Origin: Planctomycetota bacterium
GTDB taxonomy: Bacteria > Planctomycetota > Phycisphaerae > WQYP01
Reading direction: 5' to 3'
Length of the DNA stretch: 7,390 nt
Assembly: GCA_021816165.1 (NCBI GenBank)
Contig: JAKAYZ010000092.1
Location: 1 to 7,390, forward strand
Shown: positions 1 to 6,834 of the stretch, in pieces
Position numbering within the stretch: position 1 is the first letter of the stretch
Layout of the letters: every line of letters begins with the position of its first letter
The notes under the pieces: generated by a model
Database searches by the model: none
What the model was told of the DNA's origin: nothing
What the model saw: only the letters and a program-made list of their open reading frames with translations
Translations under genes and position numbers: made by a program

Positions 1-193
1 GCGATCAGCGGGGTAAACGTCAGCGTCGCGTTCGACGATGTCGAAGGCTGCGTCGGGCTTATGGAATCAGTATAACTGCCCGACGGCGCGGAGCCAAAGG
101 AGTCGGCCTGCAGGGCCTTGTATTGCATATTGGCAACCGGCCAATCGTGCTGCCGAGATCGCTACACTTGAGCGAAACTGTGATGCTCTTTTC
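1..193 (-). pseudogene. Frameshifted remnant of a paralogue of the Ig-like exported protein (runs off left edge)
   Basis: Read leftward from position 143, one frame gives W-P-V-A-N-M-Q-Y-K, then F-G-S-A-P-S-G-S-Y-T-D-S-I-S-P, then S-T-S-S-N-A-T-L-T-F-T. This matches residues 98-150 of the 524-residue protein encoded at 2106-3680. I count 22 identities in 33 aligned positions over the FGSAPSG...TLTFT stretch, with one in-frame gap of 6 residues before it. Going upstream this frame hits TAG at 163-165, and the similarity moves to another frame: V-S-L-K-C-S-D-L-G-S-T at about 146-178 against V-S-E-G-D-L-S-A-T. That implies a frameshift near 143-146. Possible weaker similarity (E-K-S-I-T-V-S-L) reaches about 193, and no signal peptide or convincing start follows. 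I infer a decayed second copy of the Ig-like module. A true gene starting at the in-frame ATG (128-126) is possible but would begin inside the conserved domain. The rest lies outside the window. Confidence 0.72.
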
Positions 194-269
194 GCGTCGA
201 TCGGCGGCCACATGGAGCCACCTTTAACTCATGGCCTAAACTTTGGAGTGCTTCCCCTGCAATGGGTAA

Positions 270-2030
270 TTAACGCGATTTTAGCTTCGGCAATGAGGAC
301 GCCAGCTGCCAGAGCGGTGGCTGCCCCTTGCGTAGTCTGACCTTGATAATTGAGGACCGGATGGGCGTGCTTGCCCCACCGACAGTGATGAACCGGCTCG
401 CATATATATAAAATGTGCCGTGGGCAGGCAGCACGCAGTAGCGGGCGATATTAAATGTTTTCCGCACCGAGCCGCCGGGGGCCAGCGGGATGCGCCCCAC
501 TGGCTGCGCGGCCGCCCGCAATCGGGCCTGCTGCTTCTGCGAAATTCCCATTCCGCGTCCATTGGCACCAAAAACAAACAGCGACCAACCAAACGGCCCA
601 CCGTTCAAAAGTGAGGCCATTTGGTTTCCGTCATTCGCGAGCGTCGCAACCAGATTGGTCCCGGTGCCCGGAGCAAGGGTGATGCCGACACCGTGGGCGC
701 TAACAGCCCAACTGTTTGTAACCGCCGGTCTTCCCGAATTTGCCACTGGCCGCGGCGTGCTGTGAAGTGACTGGGAAGTAAACCAGTCGTTTTCGACCGC
801 CATCTTTCGGTCGGCCACGGCAATAAGTTCCGCGAGCGTGGCAAAGCGACCCGCCGCGAGTTCCCGTGTCAGCGAATCAAAGATCTGTGCCTCTTTTACG
901 CTGTTTTCCACATTCAATTGGTATCCCCCGGATGTGAGTGTCCAGCGGTAGCTGGCGCGGGAATCCAGGAGCCAATGCCCGTTAACCTTCCGGAAGCAGA
1001 ACGCAAATTTCGGCATCGGAACGATTTTTTTCCCATTGAACCAGAGCGTGCCCACGGAGGCGCGGTCGCCCTTGATTCGCAGGGATCGGAAATTCAGTAC
1101 TTTCAAAGTGTGTGAGAAGCCTTCCGGCGAGGGGTGGATTTGTCCCAAACCCCGAAGGGCCTTTGCTCCAATGGCCCGGCCAAACTGCTTGCCAAGCGCC
1201 CGGCAATAATTCTGAATTGCGACTGCCTCTTCGGCGCTGGCCACATAGAACGGCGGCGGTTGGCGTGACCCGTGCCAGCAGAGTTGCTTCGCAGCTTGCA
1301 TATTCCCCGCGCGAACAGCCTTGGAGATTTGTGCCAGCACCGCAATCGGGCCGGTTGTTGGAATTCGATATGGTGGGTAGTGGGGTGTCAAAGCAAGCCG
1401 TTGAACCGGCATTGTTCCCGGCGGCGGCCTTGGCACGCGCGACACCACCTGCCATAGCGGCGGCCAACCTTTGCGGAGGGTTAATTTCATGATGGGCGAG
1501 CGAACGAACCCCTGCCTCATTCCTACAACCGAGCCGCCGTCCCATTTTCCCTTGACCACGAGTCTCGAGACGTAAACAAAAAACACGCCGGTTGCATTGA
1601 ATGGAGCGTTTCCCTTCAGGACAAATGCATTTTTGGTCGAAGCTCCCGGTGCGAGGTAAAATGAACGACCGCTCGCAGCACCGCCGGGGCCTATCCAAAA
1701 GGCTGGGCTGCGCAGCCGGGTGCCGGAGGCATCAAATACGGATAACCGACAGCCGAACGACCCTCCCTTGGAAATCGTTACGAAGCTACGACTACGATTA
1801 ACCGTAGTGGTTCTGATTTCCAGCGGGCGATTTCGTGGCGCTGCCAGAATGTGTGTACCAGCGAAGGTCTTGACCGGCTTCGGCCTCATGATCTGCATGG
1901 TTTGCATCAAGGCGGGCGGCCGTGACAGCACGTCGACGGCACAGAAAACCGGCGATGCGAAGCAATACGCAGCCAATACGGATACTAAGTAACAGCCGGT
2001 AATTACGCAAACACGATAATATCTATTCAT
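270..2030 (-). CDS. Exported protein with duplicated beta-rich domain flanking an NTF2-like domain (586 aa)
   Basis: Function is not recognised. Residues 1-31 look like a Sec signal peptide: R3 and R6, a hydrophobic core at about 8-28, and possible cleavage after the A-S-P-V-F-C-A stretch. Residues about 55-201 and 440-582 are two copies of one beta-rich domain. Each ends in G-x-F-x-x-Y-x-S-R, then R-S-x-I-x-K-x-x-L-R-K-G-x-P-P-L-W-Q (15 of 25 identical in the last block), and each carries an L-A-P-G motif about 20 residues earlier. The middle (about 225-365) has a helix-rich start followed by strands ending in C-F-R-K-V-N-G-H-W-L-L-D, a pattern typical of NTF2-like/SnoaL-like folds. I see no catalytic set, so binding or structural roles are more likely. 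A GGAG at 2041-2044 supports the ATG at 2030. It is the third gene of a leftward run, 75 bases after the preceding stop, and I see no good terminator in 194-269. Codon use looks like its neighbours. Confidence 0.85.
   Translation of the reverse strand: MNRYYRVCVITGCYLVSVLAAYCFASPVFCAVDVLSRPPALMQTMQIMRPKPVKTFAGTHILAAPRNRPLEIRTTTVNRSRSFVTISKGGSFGCRLSVFDASGTRLRSPAFWIGPGGAASGRSFYLAPGASTKNAFVLKGNAPFNATGVFFVYVSRLVVKGKWDGGSVVGMRQGFVRSPIMKLTLRKGWPPLWQVVSRVPRPPPGTMPVQRLALTPHYPPYRIPTTGPIAVLAQISKAVRAGNMQAAKQLCWHGSRQPPPFYVASAEEAVAIQNYCRALGKQFGRAIGAKALRGLGQIHPSPEGFSHTLKVLNFRSLRIKGDRASVGTLWFNGKKIVPMPKFAFCFRKVNGHWLLDSRASYRWTLTSGGYQLNVENSVKEAQIFDSLTRELAAGRFATLAELIAVADRKMAVENDWFTSQSLHSTPRPVANSGRPAVTNSWAVSAHGVGITLAPGTGTNLVATLANDGNQMASLLNGGPFGWSLFVFGANGRGMGISQKQQARLRAAAQPVGRIPLAPGGSVRKTFNIARYCVLPAHGTFYIYASRFITVGGASTPIRSSIIKVRLRKGQPPLWQLASSLPKLKSR
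285..713 (-). repeat. C-terminal copy of an intragenic domain duplication
   Basis: Encodes residues about 440-582 of the 586-residue protein. It matches the N-terminal copy in F-G-x-x-L-x-V-F near its start, in the L-A-P-G-x-S turn, in G-x-F-x-x-Y-x-S-R, and in L-R-K-G-x-P-P-L-W-Q at its end. Confidence 0.75.
1428..1868 (-). repeat. N-terminal copy of an intragenic domain duplication
   Basis: Encodes residues about 55-201 of the 586-residue protein. Its end, R-S-P-I-M-K-L-T-L-R-K-G-W-P-P-L-W-Q, matches the second copy at 285-713. The similarity is clearest in protein and only patchy in DNA, so the duplication is old. Confidence 0.75.
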
Positions 2031-2040
2031 AGCATTAATA

Positions 2041-2044
2041 CTCC
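2041..2044 (-). promoter_or_regulatory. Ribosome binding site for the 586-aa gene
   Basis: GGAG on the minus strand, with 10 bases between it and the ATG at 2030. It lies in the 75-base gap after the preceding gene and supports this start over later ones. Confidence 0.55.
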
Positions 2045-2105
2045 AAACTATATCCTGTAAGACTATTCGTCCGTTGCATGGGCGGTTGCTTTCAATAGTT
2101 GCAGC

Positions 2106-3680
2106 CTAATTTGCCACAAACCACTGGGGATCACTCCAAGAAGGCTGGACGTTATTATTCCATTGCGGCAACATTGATAAATCTGCTCCGGTTGGCGGGC
2201 TGGGTGGAAGCTTTGCCGAGTTGGCGAGATAGAACCCGCTTTGGCCGGGATTATCGGCTTCCGCGTTCCACCCCCAGCTAACTTCTGAAAGCGGGGCATA
2301 GGTTGCCACGCCGCCGTTCGGGAGGTCGGGCAGGAAAAGCAGGTTGTGCGTGAACGTCTCCGAGACCGTAACGCTCACCGTTTCCCAACTACCCGCACCA
2401 AACCCCGAGCCCGCAGGCGGCGGGCTAACTGTGTTCCCGGGCGAGTCGGAGGTCTGCCCATAAGCTTCCTGCGGATAAGGGAAGCTGGTATCCAAGAGCG
2501 GCCCCGCGAGTGCCGAGTCCGGCAACGTGTAGTCAAATGTGGTAGTGTTTTTGTTAGCCGAATTATACTGCTGCGTTGTTATAGTTCCCCTATCAGATAT
2601 CTGGACGGTGGTGAGATTACTGGTGTCGCCAAATTGAGATGGCGGAATGCTGTATGTGAATTCTATCCCTGGGTCATAACCCCCACTCTGCTCATCGCCG
2701 TCGTGTAGACAGAGCGTGCCGACGGAAGGCCCGTAGCTGGTATCAAGACTAATTGCTCCCAAATACTGCGTGCTGAATGTTGGCACCGGCCTATACACAT
2801 TAAATGTTGTATTCACGGGAGGCGGGGAGCCGCCGGCCGGAAGCGTTCCGGTCAGCTTGACATTTTCGTTCTCCGTGCTGCCGCTGTCCGTGTCCATCCA
2901 ATAGTAGTACAGGTCCGCGTAGGTAAAGTCCGCCGGGGTTAAGGGGATGATTACGCCCTGCTGGTTATCGGCTTCGTACGCGTAGATCGTGGAGCCCGCG
3001 ACCGTCCACTGCAAAGTCATGTCACTGGGACCGTATTCCGCGGTCAGCCCAATGTACTCACCCACGCACACATCCTGCGTCTGGCTATCCACGACATTGC
3101 CGCCGTATTGGATATGCAAGACGTAAACGGTCAGCGGCTGCGGTCCGGCGACGGCGCTGCCGCTCCAACATTGATTGGTCTTAGTGTCGGTGACGGTCAC
3201 ACTGCAACTCACTGAAACCTGCCAGTACCCGGCGACCTGCGACGTGAACGTCAGCGTCGCACTCGAGCTTGTTGACGCCTTCGACGGGCTTATAGGGTCA
3301 GTATACTCTCCCGAGGGAGGAGATCCATAGGGCGCAACTTTCCCTTGGGCATTCAGCCATTGGCTCTTGTATTGCACGCTGGCGACCGACCATGTGTATG
3401 TTGCGGATAGATCACCTTCGGAGACGCCGGAGGGTGGGGTGTAGCCCGCCGATAGGCTTGACGTGGCCGGTTTATTGACTTCGACGGGATTGGGCGAAAA
3501 TGCTCCCATGTGCGCATTCACCGTCACAGTCCCCGCGTAAGTTAGCGCCATTGCAACACGTGCCACCAGCAGCAACACGACAGCCGCGCCGGCCGCAGCA
3601 CTGAACCATCGCAGCGCCCCGCTGCGGAAGCGTGGAAGGGGTTTTTTCCATTTCCTGGCGGTTTGTAGTTCCTTATCCAT
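2106..3680 (-). CDS. Exported protein with N-terminal Ig-like module (524 aa), function unknown
   Basis: The frame is open from an ATG at 3728, but I place the start at the ATG at 3680, because AAGGAG lies 9 bases upstream of it while the 3728 ATG has no clear site. From M-D-K-E-L-Q, the N-terminus is basic (R-K-W-K-K...R-F-R), followed by a hydrophobic run at about 24-43 and an A-M-A cleavage site near residue 45, as in an exported protein. Residues about 47-195 form an Ig-like/PKD-like beta-sandwich with a Y-T-W-S-V core and alternating strand pattern (V-S-V-S-C-S-V-T-V-T). C159 and C171 could pair. The rest is rich in Ser, Thr, Pro, Gly and Tyr with strand-like segments. Near the C-terminus G-G-V-A-T-Y-A-P-L-S-E-V-S-W-G-W looks like another beta domain. 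I see no enzyme motif. It overlaps the propeller gene upstream by 8 bases (ATGGATAA), which suggests translational coupling. A damaged paralogue lies at the left edge of the window. Confidence 0.88.
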   Translation of the reverse strand: MDKELQTARKWKKPLPRFRSGALRWFSAAAGAAVVLLLVARVAMALTYAGTVTVNAHMGAFSPNPVEVNKPATSSLSAGYTPPSGVSEGDLSATYTWSVASVQYKSQWLNAQGKVAPYGSPPSGEYTDPISPSKASTSSSATLTFTSQVAGYWQVSVSCSVTVTDTKTNQCWSGSAVAGPQPLTVYVLHIQYGGNVVDSQTQDVCVGEYIGLTAEYGPSDMTLQWTVAGSTIYAYEADNQQGVIIPLTPADFTYADLYYYWMDTDSGSTENENVKLTGTLPAGGSPPPVNTTFNVYRPVPTFSTQYLGAISLDTSYGPSVGTLCLHDGDEQSGGYDPGIEFTYSIPPSQFGDTSNLTTVQISDRGTITTQQYNSANKNTTTFDYTLPDSALAGPLLDTSFPYPQEAYGQTSDSPGNTVSPPPAGSGFGAGSWETVSVTVSETFTHNLLFLPDLPNGGVATYAPLSEVSWGWNAEADNPGQSGFYLANSAKLPPSPPTGADLSMLPQWNNNVQPSWSDPQWFVAN

Positions 3681-6363
3681 TGGAAAGTTCTCCTTTTCCC
3701 AGTTCTCCGGAATTTGGTTGTAAATCATGATTCTTTGCCATGAACTGTTTCAGGCCTTTCCATTGGGCCAGCATGGCGTGGAAGGCTTTGTTCATGTTGG
3801 CGTCAAATCGTTGGCGATCCGGCTCGTTCCAGATATCCAATTGCCAGCGCCAGCGAGCCAGCAGGGCTTTTGGGGCGTGGTTGGCTGCGGCGAGGCGGTA
3901 GGCAAATAATCGCTCCGGCCAGCGGGCGGCCAAGCCCAGGTTGCCGAAGGCGTCTTTGGCCAGGTGCCAAGTTGAAACTGCGTCGACGAGTTTGCTGCTT
4001 TGTGTGTAATTGATGGGCATCTGCGGGGCGCGGTAATTGACGCCCCACAGGCAGGGCATGGCTTGGCGGTCAGATGGTGTTGGTTTGGCGTCGGCTTTGT
4101 CAATAAATATGCCGCTGATTTCTGTGTTCAGGCTTGAGCCGCGCACAATGCGGACCATGTATTGACCTGGCCCGGCGATGGCAAATCTTGTGTACACCGG
4201 GTTCCAGATGTTGACTGCGCGGGTTTGCGCCAAGGGTGTGGCCGCCATGGCCCAGTTGGCCCATTGCTGTGCGGCGGGATTTTTGGGAAATACCATTGCT
4301 GAAAGCACCGGTCGGGTCATGGCCCGGCAATAGCCCTGCGGCAACGGATAAACTCCCACCAGCCAATCCCGCTGGCGGTTGTATAAAATGTGGCCGTCCT
4401 TATTGAGCAGATACAAGCTTAAGCGATAAATACCGGGATTTTTAAGGTGAACACGAATCCACAAGTCCGGGCCTTGGAATGTAGCGGGATAAGTCTCGCC
4501 ATGGTCGTCCCAGTTGGTCTGCCTGCGGTAGCCCAGTTGCGGGATATACAGTGATTTGGGGTTGCTGGTGTCGGCTTTTGATTCCCATTCCCGCATACTT
4601 TCAAAAGGCCAGCGGTGGTGCGGGCCGCTGAAGGCGTCCACGCTGGTGGCGTAATCCGCAGCGATGCAATGAAAGCTTAAATCAAAATGTGCGGCACAGA
4701 GTACCGCATATTCTCTTCCATAGCGGGCGGTCCAATCGCCTTGGGTTCGCCAATCGTTACGCAGGAATCGCGCGTAGGGGTAATGGATGTGCCCCGCCTG
4801 CCGCGTGGCTTTGGCCAGCAGACTGGTCATGGAAGCCAGGATTCCCTCACCGGGGGGGTTGGCAGGTTGGGGCATGGAGTGGCCGAAACGCGGCGGGATG
4901 ACATGGCTGCGTGGTTTCGAGTGTTGTGCAAGGTTCGCAGTTGGCTGGGGCAATTTTAATGCTGAAACACCGGAGCCATAGCGGCCAACCAGTAACCATC
5001 CATTGGCCGCGAATGCCAAACTGCTGATGTAGCCATCAAGCTGGGAAAGTCCTTTGATAAATTGGCTTTGGATGATCTTGCCGGTTCGCGTGTTGATTTT
5101 GGCATAACCGTTGCGCCATGTGCCCAGCCAGATGTTGCCGTGAATCCCCTGTGCCAGAGATGTAATGTGGTCGCCGGGCAGGAGATGATTTAGAAACGCC
5201 TTGGGCGGCAATCTGTACCCTGCCGGCGGATGCCACAGGCCAAGAACCTTGGCGGCGTAATCCATGCCGCGTTCGTAGCGAAATGATTGGCCGCCATCGG
5301 TGCTGATGGCCAATCCGCGATCGGTGCCGACGTAAACTCTGCCATGGCGGCCAACCAGAACACAATTGATCAGATTGCTGGGCAGGCCATAACCGGTGGA
5401 CGCCCTGGGCAGATGCAATGGGCCATGAATAATCCGCCATCGTGTGTAGGGATAAGGTGATATGGCCAGTCCGCCGCAGAGAGTTCCCACAAAGGCGGTA
5501 CCTTGTTTGTTAAAGGCCACGCAATCGGGATTGGCGGGCAGGCCATTGAGACGGGAAATATAACGCCATCGCCCGCACACCATGGGCTTGGAGGCCGCCT
5601 TGGCCGCATAGGGGAGGCGGGATAACCGTGATTTTGCACCACTGTTCCGCGGCATATAAATGCTCACACCACCCTCGGTGCCCATCCAGACTGAACCATC
5701 GCGTGGATCAACTCCAATGGCCACAACGTGGCTGCCCATGGGGCCGGAAAGCAGGCCGTAGTGTTGCCACTTTTGGCCATTGAACACGCACACGCCATGG
5801 CGGTTGGTGCCGGCCCAGAGCCGGCCCTGATGATCCATGCAAAGGGAATAAATGCTGTTGCTTACTAAGGCCGGTGAACTGGCCTTGTCAAAATGTTTCC
5901 AGGCATGGCCGCCAGCCTTGAGGTAGTAAATTCCCGTATCTTCACCAGCCACCCAGATGCCGCCGCGCGGTTGGGCCAATAGAGCGGTGATGAATTGGGC
6001 CGGGCAATTCAAGGGGATTTCGGCGGATTTGACGGCAGGCTTGGAGGGTTTGTTTGGTTTGGCGACCACCGCTGCCGCTTCCACTGGCGAGCACAGCGGC
6101 AAAGCGGAGATGCCGACGAGCAATGCCGCCATAAGCAAAAACAGCGGCCGGAATCCCCAGTGTAACCGTTCACGTATATCCGGCCGGGCAGGCTGGGAAG
6201 CCTGCACCACAAGGCGGCTGCGTGCCGCTGCCGGGAATGCGAGAACTGAACCGATTCGCTTCAACGTGCAGCCCCCGGCCGCTGCGCGGAGAAAGGTGAA
6301 GATGGAGCAGTTGAGCAGGAGAGCAACCGGCGTTTGCAGCATCCGGGCACGGGTGGGAAGCAT
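3673..6363 (-). CDS. Exported two-component-regulator-type beta-propeller protein (up to 896 aa)
   Basis: Numbered from the ATG at 6363, seven propeller repeats of the Reg_prop type occur at about 124-150, 168-200, 211-237, 278-303, 330-360, 398-425 and 444-470. Each has an x-G-x-[IVL]-W-x-G-T/A-like core (G-R-L-W-A-G-T, G-S-V-W-M-G-T, G-N-I-W-L-G-T), enough for one closed seven-bladed propeller. In hybrid two-component systems such propellers sense periplasmic ligands, but no membrane anchor, kinase or regulator domain follows here. Residues 538-556 (W-R-T-Q-G-D-W...R-Y-G-R-E-Y-A-V-L) and 724-755 (F-A-I-A-G-P-G-Q-Y-M-V-R-I...S-L-N-T-E-I-S-G-I-F-I-D) look like beta modules of exported planctomycete-type proteins. 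The tail (about 800-880) is helical. The signal peptide appears only at residues 67-98 (F-R-P-L-F-L-L-M...V-E-A-A-A), so the true start is probably downstream of 6363. GTG codons at 6210 and 6207 are candidates, but none has a good ribosome binding site. First gene of the leftward run. Confidence 0.88.
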   Translation of the reverse strand: MLPTRARMLQTPVALLLNCSIFTFLRAAAGGCTLKRIGSVLAFPAAARSRLVVQASQPARPDIRERLHWGFRPLFLLMAALLVGISALPLCSPVEAAAVVAKPNKPSKPAVKSAEIPLNCPAQFITALLAQPRGGIWVAGEDTGIYYLKAGGHAWKHFDKASSPALVSNSIYSLCMDHQGRLWAGTNRHGVCVFNGQKWQHYGLLSGPMGSHVVAIGVDPRDGSVWMGTEGGVSIYMPRNSGAKSRLSRLPYAAKAASKPMVCGRWRYISRLNGLPANPDCVAFNKQGTAFVGTLCGGLAISPYPYTRWRIIHGPLHLPRASTGYGLPSNLINCVLVGRHGRVYVGTDRGLAISTDGGQSFRYERGMDYAAKVLGLWHPPAGYRLPPKAFLNHLLPGDHITSLAQGIHGNIWLGTWRNGYAKINTRTGKIIQSQFIKGLSQLDGYISSLAFAANGWLLVGRYGSGVSALKLPQPTANLAQHSKPRSHVIPPRFGHSMPQPANPPGEGILASMTSLLAKATRQAGHIHYPYARFLRNDWRTQGDWTARYGREYAVLCAAHFDLSFHCIAADYATSVDAFSGPHHRWPFESMREWESKADTSNPKSLYIPQLGYRRQTNWDDHGETYPATFQGPDLWIRVHLKNPGIYRLSLYLLNKDGHILYNRQRDWLVGVYPLPQGYCRAMTRPVLSAMVFPKNPAAQQWANWAMAATPLAQTRAVNIWNPVYTRFAIAGPGQYMVRIVRGSSLNTEISGIFIDKADAKPTPSDRQAMPCLWGVNYRAPQMPINYTQSSKLVDAVSTWHLAKDAFGNLGLAARWPERLFAYRLAAANHAPKALLARWRWQLDIWNEPDRQRFDANMNKAFHAMLAQWKGLKQFMAKNHDLQPNSGELGKGELSNG
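3690..3695 (-). promoter_or_regulatory. Ribosome binding site deciding the start of the 524-aa gene
   Basis: AAGGAG on the minus strand, 9 bases before the ATG at 3680 and inside the last codons of the propeller gene. It is the strongest Shine-Dalgarno match in the window and is why the shorter start is preferred over the ATG at 3728. Confidence 0.75.
6188..6205. repeat. GC-rich palindrome in the doubtful 5' end of the propeller ORF
   Basis: GCAGGCT and AGCCTGC are perfect 7-base arms around a 4-base GGGA loop. It covers codons about 53-58 of the ORF (Q-A-S-Q-P-A-R), just before the signal peptide. The form recalls short dispersed palindromes found in many copies in some planctomycete genomes. 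That comparison is from memory, and only one copy is in this window. Confidence 0.5.
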
Positions 6364-6448
6364 GGACGGGAAACAATCCGCGGCTTCGCTGCGGCCTGAG
6401 GGGAGCAGCCCGCAATGCGCGGTGGTGCCGACGATATCAATAGCCTGC

Positions 6449-6457
6449 TGGTATAAT
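6449..6457 (+). promoter_or_regulatory. Possible extended -10 promoter element
   Basis: TG-G-TATAAT: a perfect -10 hexamer (6452-6457) with the extended TGn motif. No -35 match lies 16-18 bases upstream. It points right, and the desaturase start is about 370 bases away, so it would give a long leader, a small RNA or nothing. Confidence 0.25.
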
Positions 6458-6460
6458 TTA

Positions 6461-6484
6461 GTTGAGGCGTTGAGGCGTTGAGGC
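6461..6484. repeat. Three-copy 8-bp tandem repeat (GTTGAGGC)
   Basis: Three perfect head-to-tail copies of GTTGAGGC at 6461-6468, 6469-6476 and 6477-6484, followed by a partial fourth (GTGAG). They start 3 bases after the TATAAT at 6452-6457. They could come from replication slippage or be binding sites; the sequence alone does not tell. Confidence 0.85.
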
Positions 6485-6574
6485 GTGAGCTGCGCGATCG
6501 CCCGCAGCCGTCTTACCGAGGTTCCAAATTATCCCGAACCACGACATTCATAATCCCCGAACGCGTGAACCCAA

Positions 6575-6594
6575 TGGCCAAAAATGTTTGGCCA
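6575..6594. repeat. Perfect inverted repeat, candidate operator
   Basis: TGGCCAAA and TTTGGCCA are perfect 8-base arms around AATG. It would fall about 12-31 bases downstream of the start point of the candidate leftward promoter at 6613-6640, a common place for a repressor site. It has no T-run on either strand, so a terminator is unlikely. The site exists; its role is inferred. Confidence 0.5.
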
Positions 6595-6612
6595 GCGAAT
6601 TTGCTGGACGTG

Positions 6613-6640
6613 AGTATAGCCGCGTCTTTCGTCAATGCAA
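6613..6640 (-). promoter_or_regulatory. Candidate promoter for the leftward three-gene run
   Basis: On the minus strand, TTGCAT (6635-6640), a 16-base spacer and TATACT (6613-6618) resemble a sigma-70 promoter. Just upstream (6641-6665) is a strongly T/A-rich tract that could act as an UP element. The leader to 6363 would be about 240 bases, or about 395 to the GTG at 6210. The -35 match is weak (TTG only). Confidence 0.4.
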
Positions 6641-6737
6641 GTAAAAAATGAAAAAAGTATTAAACTTTCCTGCAGCAGACAGTTGGGAGCGCACGGATGG
6701 GGGATGTAGACTCCGGATTCATCTTCAGGGTTATTTT

Positions 6738-6766
6738 TTGCGTAAAGGATGGTGGAAGAATAGAAT
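6738..6766 (+). promoter_or_regulatory. Candidate promoter for the desaturase gene
   Basis: TTGCGT (6738-6743), a 17-base spacer and TAGAAT (6761-6766; 5 of 6 to the -10 consensus). It would start RNA near 6773, about 60 bases before the ATG at 6835. The -35 keeps only TTG. TACAAT at 6799-6804 is an alternative -10 but has no -35. Confidence 0.3.
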
Positions 6767-6834
6767 CAGGTACTGCAGCGGCGGTAAAATTGCGTGCCTA
6801 CAATACCGGGACTTCGTGGAAGCTTGGGCGGTCT

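Larger units (their letters stand above)
6364..6834. other. Divergent intergenic region
   Basis: This is a stretch of 471 bases between the leftward propeller gene and the rightward desaturase. No convincing gene lies in it: the short open frames have no family resemblance or supported start. It contains a TATAAT-like element, an 8-bp tandem repeat, a perfect inverted repeat, an AT-rich block at about 6640-6670 and candidate promoters for both directions, listed separately. I see nothing in 6364-6445 beyond GC-rich sequence. Confidence 0.7.

Noticed and set aside
194..230. Possible terminator hairpin after the 586-residue gene (GGTGGC...GCCGCC)
   Set aside because: The stem is 6 pairs with one G-T pair and an 8-base loop, and no T-run follows on the minus strand.
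38..340. Rightward 100-codon open frame
   Set aside because: It lies opposite the paralogue remnant at 1-193 and the 3' end of the 586-residue gene, and its sequence has no family resemblance. The protein similarity is on the minus strand.
982..1698. 238-codon leftward open frame
   Set aside because: It lies within the 586-residue gene on the same strand in another frame. The main frame has a signal peptide and a domain duplication, while this one has no recognisable pattern.
3681..3728. Start of the Ig-like protein at the ATG at 3728
   Set aside because: No ribosome binding site precedes it, it would enlarge the overlap to 56 bases, and the ATG at 3680 has AAGGAG at ideal spacing directly before a signal-peptide-like N-terminus.
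5957..6481. Rightward 174-codon open frame
   Set aside because: It runs antisense to the propeller gene's 5' end and across the palindrome, and its sequence looks like a GC-rich shadow with no domain signature.
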